Shown here piece by piece: positions 42,494 to 51,324 of a stretch of DNA of 64,000 nucleotides (position 1 is its first letter; every line of letters starts with the position of its first letter). A program made the position numbers and the translations under genes. Under the pieces are notes generated by a model. That model was not told where the DNA came from and searched no databases. It saw only the letters and a list, made by a program, of their open reading frames with translations. The DNA lies in NCBI GenBank assembly GCA_016290095.1, contig JAEESU010000010.1:1-64000 (forward strand), given 5' to 3'. The stretch comes from Clostridia bacterium (lineage in GTDB: Bacteria; Bacillota; Clostridia; TANB77; CAG-508).

Positions 42494-43786
42494 ATGAGTA
42501 ATACTGACGAACCAGTAATTAAAATATCTAATTTAGTAAAAGAATATAAGATGTTTGCCAGAAAAAAAGATAGGCTTTTAGAAACTGTATTGCCTGGGTT
42601 TCACAAACATACTACTTTTAGAGCAATGGATAATCTTGACTTAGAGCTTAGAAAAGGCGAAGTATTAGGAATTTTAGGTAAAAATGGTGCTGGAAAATCT
42701 ACTCTTTTAAAAATGATAACAGGTGTTGTAAGTCCTACTTCAGGAAATATCGAAGTAAAAGGAAAGGTTAGTTCACTTCTTGAGCTTGGTGCAGCATTTA
42801 ATCCTGAACTTACAGGTTATGAAAATATATATCAACATGGCCAAGTTATGGGACTTACAGATAAAGAAATAAAAGAAAAAGAACAAGAAATTATTGATTT
42901 TGCTGATATTGGAGAGCATTTATCACAACCAGTAAAAACATATTCTTCTGGAATGTTTGCTCGTTTAGCTTTTGCATGTGCAATTAATGTTGATCCAGAC
43001 ATACTTATAGTTGATGAAGTTTTATCTGTTGGAGATATGGCTTTCCAATTAAAGTGTTTTAAGAAATTTGAACAATTTAAAGAAAAAGGAAAAACAATTA
43101 TTTTTGTAACACATAATGTTAATGATGTTATGACAAATTGTAATAGAGTAATTATTCTTGAGAATGGTAAAAAAACATTTGATGGTTCTGTTAAAGATGG
43201 TGTAAATAGATACAAAAAAATTATTGTTGGAATCAATCCTGATGAAGAGCCAGTAAAAGAAAACATTGTTATTTCAGAAAAATATGAAGAAAACGGAAAA
43301 CTTTGGAAAGAAAAATTCAATCAAAATCCTAATATGATTGAATATGGAAATAAAGAAGCAGATGTTTTTGATTATGGTGTTTTTGATGAAGAAGGAAATC
43401 CTGCAAATATGTTTGACAATGGAGATGTTGTTACATTTAAATCAAAAGTTAGATTTAATACTAAAGTAAATGAGCCAATATTTACATTAACAATAAAAGA
43501 TTTTTCTGGAAAAGATGTTACAGGAACAAATACAAATATAGAGAAAAAATCAACAGGTACTTTTGAAAAAGGTGATATTGCAATAGCGGAATTTACAGGA
43601 AAAATTCCAATTGCTCCAGGAAAATATACAGTTTCATTTAGTTGTACAAAATATAACGAATCAGGAGAATTAGAAGCATTAAATAGAAAATATGATGCTT
43701 TACTTATAGAAGTAATAACTACAAAGAGCACAGTTGGTTTAGTTAGATTAGATTCAGACATAAAAGTAAAAAAAGTAGAAGGGTAA
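42494..43786 (+). CDS. wzt: Polysaccharide ABC exporter ATPase with Wzt-type C-terminal domain
   Basis: The 430-residue protein has an ABC ATPase domain with Walker A GKNGAGKST near residue 61, the signature YSSGMFARLAFA and Walker B ILIVDEVLSVGD. About 180 residues follow the ATPase, including a beta-rich domain (VFDYGVFDEEGNPANMFDNGDVVTFKSKV, GKYTVSFSCTKYNESGE) like the carbohydrate-binding domain of Wzt proteins. In those systems this domain recognises a terminal modification on the glycan before export. It works with the Wzm permease. Confidence 0.92.
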   Translation: MSNTDEPVIKISNLVKEYKMFARKKDRLLETVLPGFHKHTTFRAMDNLDLELRKGEVLGILGKNGAGKSTLLKMITGVVSPTSGNIEVKGKVSSLLELGAAFNPELTGYENIYQHGQVMGLTDKEIKEKEQEIIDFADIGEHLSQPVKTYSSGMFARLAFACAINVDPDILIVDEVLSVGDMAFQLKCFKKFEQFKEKGKTIIFVTHNVNDVMTNCNRVIILENGKKTFDGSVKDGVNRYKKIIVGINPDEEPVKENIVISEKYEENGKLWKEKFNQNPNMIEYGNKEADVFDYGVFDEEGNPANMFDNGDVVTFKSKVRFNTKVNEPIFTLTIKDFSGKDVTGTNTNIEKKSTGTFEKGDIAIAEFTGKIPIAPGKYTVSFSCTKYNESGELEALNRKYDALLIEVITTKSTVGLVRLDSDIKVKKVEG

Positions 43787-43789
43787 GTA

Positions 43790-46700
43790 ATGAAAGAAAG
43801 TTTATTAGAATTCAAAAAGAATATTATTACGTGGTATCCAATAGAAAAAGATGCTAGTGTTTTATACATCGGACAAGATAATGAAATTTTAAATGAATTA
43901 AATAAAATGTCAAATAGAGTTGTGTCTACAAGCAATTTAAAAGACTATGATATAGAAGTTAAATTTGATTATGTTGTTATAATTGGAAATCTAGATAATC
44001 TAAATTCAGAAGATGAAGCTTCATCTTTATTAAGTGATGCCAAAAATCTTTTATCAAGAAGCGGGAAAATACTTCTTGCTACTTCTAATAAATTTGGAAT
44101 GAAATATTGGGCTGGAGAAAAATTTGATGAAGAAATTAAATCATTTGACTCAATAGTTAATACCAGACCAAATTACTTAAGTATTTCTAATATCAAAAAT
44201 TTATTAACAAAATTAAAATTAAATTATAAATTCTATTATCCGTTGCCAGATTATAAAATTACAAACGTTATTTATACAGATGAGCATTTACCAAATAAGG
44301 AAAATATTGATTCTAGAGTTCTAACTTTTTGTGAAGATAATGAAATCTTGAATTTTTCCGAAAGAGAAGCATATAAACAATTAATAGATGAAGATAAAAA
44401 TGTATTTCCATTTTTTGCAAATTCATTTTTTGTAGAAATTTCAGATTCTAAGAAATTTGCTGATGTTAAATTTGTAAGTTTTGGAGTTACAAGAAAAAAA
44501 AGATATAGAATTAAAACAGTTATAAAATCAGATGAAGTTGTTAAAACAGCAAATTCAGAAGAAGCTATTTTACATATTAGAAATATCGGAAAAAATATAG
44601 TATTATTAAATTCCTTAAAAATTGATTGTTTAGACAAATTTGAAAAAGATCAAGTAATAAGCAAATATGTTGATAGTAAAACGTTTGATAAAGTTTTAAT
44701 GGACACATATTATAAAAATGGATTAACAGCAGTAATTGAAGAAATTAAAAAATTTGAAAAAGATATTTTATATAAATTAGGTGTGGTAGAAAACGTTGAA
44801 AACACTATATTTAATAAATATGAAGTAGAAATATCAAAAGAACAAAAGGCAAAATTGCATTTTACTAAAAATGGTGTTTTGGATTTAACTTTCCAAAATT
44901 GTTTTTATAGAATGTGGAAAATATTAGCATATGACCAAGAATGGTTTGAAGAGTATGTTCCAATAGAATATATTTTATATAGAGCAATATTATATTTTAC
45001 TGAATTAAGAGCAAAAGAAGATTTTTCTAATATATTAGAACTACTTGAAATAAAAGAATTTGAGGATGTTTTTAAATCATTAGAAGATAAATTACAAGCT
45101 AAGTTTTTGGATGAAGAAATTTGGGATGAGCATGTAAAATCTGTTAATTGTATTGGAAGTTTTGAAGATGTTATTAATAAATATGAAAACGAACTTCTAG
45201 CTAAAAGTACACATGTTGAGCAACTTGAAAACGAGATAAAAGAATATCAAAAAGGAATAGCAGATTTAACTTCACTAATAGAAACAAAAGATGTGGAGTT
45301 AGTAAATTATGCAAACCAATTAAGAGCAATTTCTAGTTCACTATCTTGGAAGATTACAAAACCTATTAGAATATTATCTTGGATGTTAAATCCATTTAAT
45401 GGAGCTACTTTTATTGATAGGATAATGCCTCCAGGTGGAAAAAGAAGAATTGAATATGATAGAAAGCAAACAGAGAAAAAATATCAAAAAAGAGTAGAAA
45501 ACTATTTTAAGCTTACAGATAATGATACAGCTGAGTATTGGAAGGGAATCGATCATAGATTATATTTAAAATATGAAAAAAATCTTGAAAGAGAAAAAGA
45601 AGACAATTTATCTGATTATGAAAAATGGATAAAACAGAATACTCCTTCTGATCAAGAAATAGAACTTCAAGAAAAGAAAAAGTTTAAATACAGACCTAAA
45701 ATTAGTATAATTGTTCCGCTTTATAATACAGATACAGATTTCTTTAGAGAACTTTTATATACAGTACATTTGCAAACTTATAAAAATTGGGAATTGTGTT
45801 TAGCAGATGGAAGTGACGAACCATTACAAGACATTGTAAAGATGGTTGAGAAAGATAAAAGAATAAAATATAAGTTTTTAGGTAAAAATGGTGGAATATC
45901 TGAAAATACAAATTCAGCAATTGCTTTAGCAACAGGAGATTATGTAGCGTTGTTAGATCATGATGATATGCTTGATATTAGTAGTTTATATGAAGTGGTT
46001 AAAAAATTAAATGAAGATAATAATATAGATTTTCTATATTCAGATGAAGATAAATTCCATTTTATTGATGAACCATATTATGCACCACACTTCAAACCAG
46101 ATTTCGCACCAGATACTTTAAGAGCATGCAATTATATTTGCCATTTAAGTGTGTTTAAAAAAAGTTTGTTAGAAAGCATTGGTGGATTTAGAACAGAATT
46201 TAATGGTGCACAAGATTATGACATTATTTTAAGAATTGTTGAAAAAGCGAATAAAATAGCTCATATTTCTAAAGTTTTGTATCATTGGAGAGTTCATGGA
46301 AAATCTACTTCGATGACAATGGAAGTAAAACCATATGCAATAGATGCTGGTAAAAAAGCTATAGAAGAACACTTAAAAAGAATAGGATTAAATGGGAAAG
46401 TTTATGAAGGACCTAATAGTGGAACATATGGAATAGATTATGAGGTAATTGGAAATCCAAAAGTATCTATTATAATCCCAAATAAAGATAATGTTGATTT
46501 ACTTAAAAATTGTATAAATTCAATATTAGAAAAAACAACTTATAAAAATTATGAAATAGTTGTTATTGAAAACAATTCTGAAAGCCAAGAAACATTTGAT
46601 TATTATAGACAACTTGAAGATCAAGAAAAAACAGCAGTTTTATATTATCCTGAAAAAGGATTTAATTATTCAAAGATTATTAACTTTGGAGTTAAAGGTG

Positions 46701-47287
46701 TAGACGGAGATTTTGTTGTCCAACTTAATAATGATATTACTCTAATTACAGAAGATTGGCTTGAGAAAATGATTGGATTTTGCCAAAGAGATGATGTGGG
46801 GGCAGTTGGGGTAAAACTTTATTATCCAGATGATACGATTCAACATGCTGGTATTATTGTTGGAGCAAGAACAGTTGCAGCACATGTATTTAGAGGACTT
46901 AAAAAAGATGATGATGGATATTTTGGACATCATAATATTATTCAAAATATAAATGCAGTAACAGCTGCATGTATAATGACAAAAAGATCTATATATGAAG
47001 AAGTAGGTTACATGAATGAAGAATTTGCTGTAGCATTTAATGATGTAGATTTTTGTTTAAAAATCAGAAACACTGGAAGATTAATAGTTTACAATCCTTT
47101 TGTAGAAATGTATCATTATGAATCAAAAACAAGAGGAGATGATAACACACCAGAAAACTTATCTAGATTTCAAAGTGAAATAAATTTATTTTTGGAAAAA
47201 TGGAAAGAAAAAATAGATTCTGGTGATGAATACTATAATAAAAACTTGAGCTTAGAATCAGATCAATATGATGTAAAATTATCATAG
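43790..47287 (+). CDS. WsaE-like protein: methyltransferase-fold domain plus two GT2 domains
   Basis: The 1165-residue protein has three parts. Residues about 1-210 resemble a SAM methyltransferase domain of polysaccharide loci (KNIITWYP, LLSRSGKILLATSNKFGMKYWAG), but the SAM loop reads VLYIGQDNEIL instead of a Gly-rich motif. A helical middle with a coiled coil ends in SSLSWKITKPIR near 525. Two GT2 domains follow at about 637-860 (SIIVPLYN, LLDHDDM) and 890-1140 (SIIIPNKDN, QLNNDITL, FNDVDFCLKI). The order matches WsaE of Geobacillus, a methylrhamnosyltransferase of similar length that caps and builds a polyrhamnan exported by Wzm/Wzt. With rfbDACB and wzm/wzt nearby, rhamnan synthesis is the likely role. 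Confidence 0.85.
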   Translation: MKESLLEFKKNIITWYPIEKDASVLYIGQDNEILNELNKMSNRVVSTSNLKDYDIEVKFDYVVIIGNLDNLNSEDEASSLLSDAKNLLSRSGKILLATSNKFGMKYWAGEKFDEEIKSFDSIVNTRPNYLSISNIKNLLTKLKLNYKFYYPLPDYKITNVIYTDEHLPNKENIDSRVLTFCEDNEILNFSEREAYKQLIDEDKNVFPFFANSFFVEISDSKKFADVKFVSFGVTRKKRYRIKTVIKSDEVVKTANSEEAILHIRNIGKNIVLLNSLKIDCLDKFEKDQVISKYVDSKTFDKVLMDTYYKNGLTAVIEEIKKFEKDILYKLGVVENVENTIFNKYEVEISKEQKAKLHFTKNGVLDLTFQNCFYRMWKILAYDQEWFEEYVPIEYILYRAILYFTELRAKEDFSNILELLEIKEFEDVFKSLEDKLQAKFLDEEIWDEHVKSVNCIGSFEDVINKYENELLAKSTHVEQLENEIKEYQKGIADLTSLIETKDVELVNYANQLRAISSSLSWKITKPIRILSWMLNPFNGATFIDRIMPPGGKRRIEYDRKQTEKKYQKRVENYFKLTDNDTAEYWKGIDHRLYLKYEKNLEREKEDNLSDYEKWIKQNTPSDQEIELQEKKKFKYRPKISIIVPLYNTDTDFFRELLYTVHLQTYKNWELCLADGSDEPLQDIVKMVEKDKRIKYKFLGKNGGISENTNSAIALATGDYVALLDHDDMLDISSLYEVVKKLNEDNNIDFLYSDEDKFHFIDEPYYAPHFKPDFAPDTLRACNYICHLSVFKKSLLESIGGFRTEFNGAQDYDIILRIVEKANKIAHISKVLYHWRVHGKSTSMTMEVKPYAIDAGKKAIEEHLKRIGLNGKVYEGPNSGTYGIDYEVIGNPKVSIIIPNKDNVDLLKNCINSILEKTTYKNYEIVVIENNSESQETFDYYRQLEDQEKTAVLYYPEKGFNYSKIINFGVKGVDGDFVVQLNNDITLITEDWLEKMIGFCQRDDVGAVGVKLYYPDDTIQHAGIIVGARTVAAHVFRGLKKDDDGYFGHHNIIQNINAVTAACIMTKRSIYEEVGYMNEEFAVAFNDVDFCLKIRNTGRLIVYNPFVEMYHYESKTRGDDNTPENLSRFQSEINLFLEKWKEKIDSGDEYYNKNLSLESDQYDVKLS

Positions 47288-47305
47288 AAATAGAGGAATT
47301 AAAGC

Positions 47306-49183
47306 GTGAATATTATTGTACACAGATTTAATCAAATAAAGTTTTATATAAGTAAATATGGATTTGTAAAAACAATAAAAAAATGTATTAAAACAGTTTT
47401 AAGAAAAATCGTAAGATTTTTAAAAGGCGAAAAAGATTTACAATATGGAGATTATGGTGGTTGGATAAAATATAATGAGCCAAAAGATGCAGATTTAAAA
47501 CTTCAAATGAAAAAGAAGTTTTCACTTGAACCTAAAATTAGCGTAGTTGTTCCAATGTATAATACAAAAGAAAAGTTTTTTAAAGACTTAGTAGATTGTA
47601 TGATTCACCAAACATATTCTAATTGGGAATTGTGTTTAGCAGATGGAAGTCCAAAACAAAATGAAAATTTAAAAAAATATATAGAAAAAGATAGTAGAAT
47701 TAAATATCAATTTCTAGGTGAAAATAGAGGAATTGCTGGAAACTCTAATTCAGCAATAGAGATGGCTACAGGAGACTATATTGCACTTTTAGATCATGAT
47801 GATATTTTAGCTGATTATGCTTTATTTGAAGTAGTAAACTATATAAACAAATGGCCCAATGCAGAATTCTTATATTCAGATGAAGATAAAATAGATGAAA
47901 ATGATAATAGATATGATGCGTATTTTAAACCAGATTTTGCACCAGATACATTAAGGTGCCAAAATTATATTTGTCATTTTAGTATATTTAAGTCTGATTT
48001 AATGAAAAAATTAAATGGTTTTAAGGCTGATTATGATGGAGCACAAGATTATGATATTTTCTTAAGAATGTCAGAAATTACAAAACCAGAAAATATAAAG
48101 CATATTCCAAAAATATTATATCACTGGAGAGTTCATAGTGAATCAACAGCAAAACTAAATAGTCATGCCAAAAATTATGCATTTGAAGCTGGTAAAAAAG
48201 CAATAGAAGATCACTTAAAAAGAATAGGTTTAGATGGCAATGTGTCAGAAGGGTGTATAGAGGGAATATATAGGATTGATTATAAAGTAATAGGCGAACC
48301 TAAAGTATCTATAGTTATACCAAACAAAGATGGAAAAGACATTTTATCAGTATGTATAAATTCTTTGTTAGGAAAAACTACATATAAGAATTATGAAATT
48401 ATTATTGTCGAAAATAATAGTGAAACAGAAGAAATATTTGAATATTATAAAGAACTAGAAAAAAATGGAAAGATAAAAATTGTTTATTATCCTAATAAAG
48501 GATTTAACTATTCAGCAATAATTAATTTTGGAGTTAAAAATTCTACTGGAGAGTACATTGTACAACTAAATAATGATACAGAACTTATTACTCCAAATTG
48601 GCTTGAATTAATGCTTGGATTTTGTCAAAGAAAAGATGTTGGTGGAGTTGGAGCTAAATTATATTTTCCAGATGAAACAATTCAACATGCAGGAATTATA
48701 GTAGGTATAGGCGGAATAGCAGGTAATAGATTTAAGAGTATTCCAAAGTCAGGACATGGATATTTTGCAAAAGAATCTATGATAGAAAATTTAAGCGCTG
48801 TAACTGCAGCATGTATGATGAATCCGAAGTCTATTTATGAAGAAGTTGGATATATGAACGAAAAACTAGCAGTTGCATTTAATGATGTAGATTTCTGTTT
48901 AAAGATAAGAGAAAAAGGATATCTAATAGTTTATAATCCTTTTGTAGAATTTTGGCATTATGAATCAAAATCAAGAGGAGCAGAAAACACACCAGCAAAA
49001 ATAAAGAGATTTCAAGGAGAAATGAGCACATTTGAACAAAGGTGGCCAGAGATATTAGAAGAAGGAGATCCTTACTATAACATAAATTTAAGCTTAGATA
49101 CTGAAGTTTATCATATGAAAAATATAGAAGTGAATTATGGAGATAATCCTAAAGAAGAGAAAAAGAAAAAACAAAAGAAATAG
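47306..49183 (+). CDS. Double-domain GT2 glycosyltransferase
   Basis: The 625-residue protein starts at a GTG behind AGAGGA and carries two GT2 domains: residues about 78-310 (KISVVVPMYNT, ELCLADGS, ALLDHDDI) and about 334-590 (VSIVIPNKDG, YEIIIVENNSETEE, QLNNDTEL, FNDVDFCLKI). The pair closely resembles the C-terminal 530 residues of the WsaE-like protein upstream and the protein at 49533-51323. It has a short basic N terminus and no membrane segment. It probably adds two rhamnose or other hexose units in alternation; donor specificity is unknown. Confidence 0.88.
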   Translation: MNIIVHRFNQIKFYISKYGFVKTIKKCIKTVLRKIVRFLKGEKDLQYGDYGGWIKYNEPKDADLKLQMKKKFSLEPKISVVVPMYNTKEKFFKDLVDCMIHQTYSNWELCLADGSPKQNENLKKYIEKDSRIKYQFLGENRGIAGNSNSAIEMATGDYIALLDHDDILADYALFEVVNYINKWPNAEFLYSDEDKIDENDNRYDAYFKPDFAPDTLRCQNYICHFSIFKSDLMKKLNGFKADYDGAQDYDIFLRMSEITKPENIKHIPKILYHWRVHSESTAKLNSHAKNYAFEAGKKAIEDHLKRIGLDGNVSEGCIEGIYRIDYKVIGEPKVSIVIPNKDGKDILSVCINSLLGKTTYKNYEIIIVENNSETEEIFEYYKELEKNGKIKIVYYPNKGFNYSAIINFGVKNSTGEYIVQLNNDTELITPNWLELMLGFCQRKDVGGVGAKLYFPDETIQHAGIIVGIGGIAGNRFKSIPKSGHGYFAKESMIENLSAVTAACMMNPKSIYEEVGYMNEKLAVAFNDVDFCLKIREKGYLIVYNPFVEFWHYESKSRGAENTPAKIKRFQGEMSTFEQRWPEILEEGDPYYNINLSLDTEVYHMKNIEVNYGDNPKEEKKKKQKK

Positions 49184-49193
49184 GAGGATATAT

Positions 49194-49511
49194 ATGGATT
49201 ATATTTCATTAAATGTTGCATGGATTGTCGCGAATGGAGTATTGGCTATTTTGTATAAGACAATTATAGTTAATCTTTTTGGAAGTAGACAGCTTTCAAA
49301 ATTAGGAAAATTTTCATTTCCTTTTTTGCAAACACTAGACAAAATGGATGCAAGAAGAATTTTAGCTGTTGCTATTTTTGTTATTTTTGCAATTGTTACT
49401 TTCAAAAAATATAATAGAGAAAAAGATGATAGCAAAGATTTTATTGGATTAATTATTACTATGATATTAGGCCTTGCACAACTATATATAATGTGCACAG
49501 CAAACTTCTAA
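49194..49511 (+). CDS. Small three-helix membrane protein
   Basis: The 105-residue protein starts at ATG 49194 behind AGGAGG and has three hydrophobic segments (about 8-27, 55-70, 82-101) with a basic loop LFGSRQLSKLGKF between the first two. I recognise no family. It lies between two double-GT2 genes, 10 bases after the first and 21 before the second, so it belongs to the same transcript. It might tether the glycosyltransferases to the membrane, but that is only context. Confidence 0.6.
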   Translation: MDYISLNVAWIVANGVLAILYKTIIVNLFGSRQLSKLGKFSFPFLQTLDKMDARRILAVAIFVIFAIVTFKKYNREKDDSKDFIGLIITMILGLAQLYIMCTANF

Positions 49512-49532
49512 AAAATATTTGAGGTTGTTTTA

Positions 49533-51323
49533 ATGGGGATAAAAGATAATTTTATAAAAATTAAATATCATTTAAACAGATATGGTTTAAGATTTACATT
49601 AAAGAAAATAGGAAAAAGAATTTTTAAAATTGGAAATAATAGGAAATCTAATATAGCTATTTATAATCAATGGATTAGTGAAAATGAAAATAATGAAGAA
49701 AAAGTAGAATCATTTTCGTATGAACCTAAAATAAGTGTAGTTGTTCCAATGTACAATACAAACGAAAAATTCTTTAAAGAATTGATAGATTGCATGGAAA
49801 ATCAAACATATAAAAATTGGGAATTATGTTTAGCAGATGGTAGTAGTAAAGAGAATGAAAATCTAAAACAATATTTTAAAGATGATAAAAAAATTAAATA
49901 TAATTTTCTAGGAAAGAATTATGGAATCTCAGGAAATACGAATTCTGCAATGATTATGGCTTCGGGAGAATACATAGGATTTTTAGACCATGATGATTTA
50001 TTAGCACAAAATGCTTTATATGAAGTTGTAAAAGAATTAAATCAAGATAGAGAAATAGAATTAATTTATACAGATGAAGATAAAATAGATCAAAATGGAG
50101 AAAGGTTTGAACCACATTTTAAACCAGATTATTCACCAGAAACATTAGAATGTAATAATTATATTACTCATTTTGTTGTTATAAAAAAAGAACTACAGAA
50201 AAAAATTGGAGTATTAGATACTAGATTTAATGGTGCACAAGATTTTGATTTTGTATTAAGAGCGGCAGAGAATACAGATAAAATCAAACATATTTCTAAG
50301 ATTTTATATCATTGGAGAGTACATAGAGACTCTACAGCAAATGTGGCTGATACAAAACCATATGCTTATGAATCAGGATTAAGAGCTGTTGAGACTCATT
50401 TAATGAGAACAGGAAAAAAGGCTATTGTAGAATTTGGACAAGATATTCCTGGTATTTATAAAATTAAATATGAAGTTATAGGAAACCCTAAAGTATCAAT
50501 TCTTATTCCTAATAAAGATAACTGTAGATTATTAAAAAACTGCATTGATTCAATTTTTAAAGTTACAGGATATTTAAATTATGAAATTGTAATTATAGAA
50601 AATAGCAGTGAGAAAAAAGAAACTTTTGATTATTATAATTCTTTATCAGAAAATCCAAAAGTTAAAATATTAAAATATGAAGATGAAAACAAAGAATTTA
50701 ATTATTCAAAATTAATTAATTATGGCGTGAAAAATGTAGATGGAGAATATGTTCTTCAACTAAACAATGATACTAAGATAATTCAAAAAGATTGGTTAGA
50801 ATTATTAATAGGATATGCTCAAAATAAAGAAATTGGCGCAGTAGGCGGTAGATTATATTATGCAGACAAATCAATACAACATGCAGGTATAATTGTTGGA
50901 TTATCTGGAATTGCAGGAAATATGCTTGTTAACTTACCATATGGAAAACATGCATACTTTGGTCAAGAATCTGCTACAAGAAATGTTTCAGCTGTTACAG
51001 GAGCATGTTTATTTGCAAGACGTGAAGTATATGAAAAAGTTGGATATATGGATGAAGAAAATTTTAAAGTAGCATTTAATGATGTAGACTTTTGCCTAAA
51101 ACTTATAAAAGATGGTTATAGAATTGTTTATAATCCATATGTTGAATTATTTCATTATGAATCTAAATCAAGAGGATATGAAATAACAGAAAAACAAAGG
51201 GAAAGATTTAATCTTGAATGTGAAAAATTCAAGACAAAATGGGGAAATTATAAAGATCCTTATTATAACGAGAATTTCTCTTTAGATTCATGCAACTATG
51301 ACATAAAAGTAAGAGGAGAATAA
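49533..51323 (+). CDS. Double-domain GT2 glycosyltransferase (third paralogue)
   Basis: The 596-residue protein repeats the layout of its neighbour: first GT2 domain at about 67-295 (KISVVVPMYNTNEKFF, FLDHDDL), second at about 321-580 (VSILIPNKDN, YEIVIIENSSEKKE, QLNNDTKI, FNDVDFCLKL). Shared segments such as NWELCLADGS and HISKILYHWRVH show recent common descent with the 47306 and 43790 proteins. Divergence in the acceptor-side loops suggests a different linkage or acceptor. It is co-transcribed with the genes on both sides. Confidence 0.88.
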   Translation: MGIKDNFIKIKYHLNRYGLRFTLKKIGKRIFKIGNNRKSNIAIYNQWISENENNEEKVESFSYEPKISVVVPMYNTNEKFFKELIDCMENQTYKNWELCLADGSSKENENLKQYFKDDKKIKYNFLGKNYGISGNTNSAMIMASGEYIGFLDHDDLLAQNALYEVVKELNQDREIELIYTDEDKIDQNGERFEPHFKPDYSPETLECNNYITHFVVIKKELQKKIGVLDTRFNGAQDFDFVLRAAENTDKIKHISKILYHWRVHRDSTANVADTKPYAYESGLRAVETHLMRTGKKAIVEFGQDIPGIYKIKYEVIGNPKVSILIPNKDNCRLLKNCIDSIFKVTGYLNYEIVIIENSSEKKETFDYYNSLSENPKVKILKYEDENKEFNYSKLINYGVKNVDGEYVLQLNNDTKIIQKDWLELLIGYAQNKEIGAVGGRLYYADKSIQHAGIIVGLSGIAGNMLVNLPYGKHAYFGQESATRNVSAVTGACLFARREVYEKVGYMDEENFKVAFNDVDFCLKLIKDGYRIVYNPYVELFHYESKSRGYEITEKQRERFNLECEKFKTKWGNYKDPYYNENFSLDSCNYDIKVRGE

Positions 51324-51324
51324 A

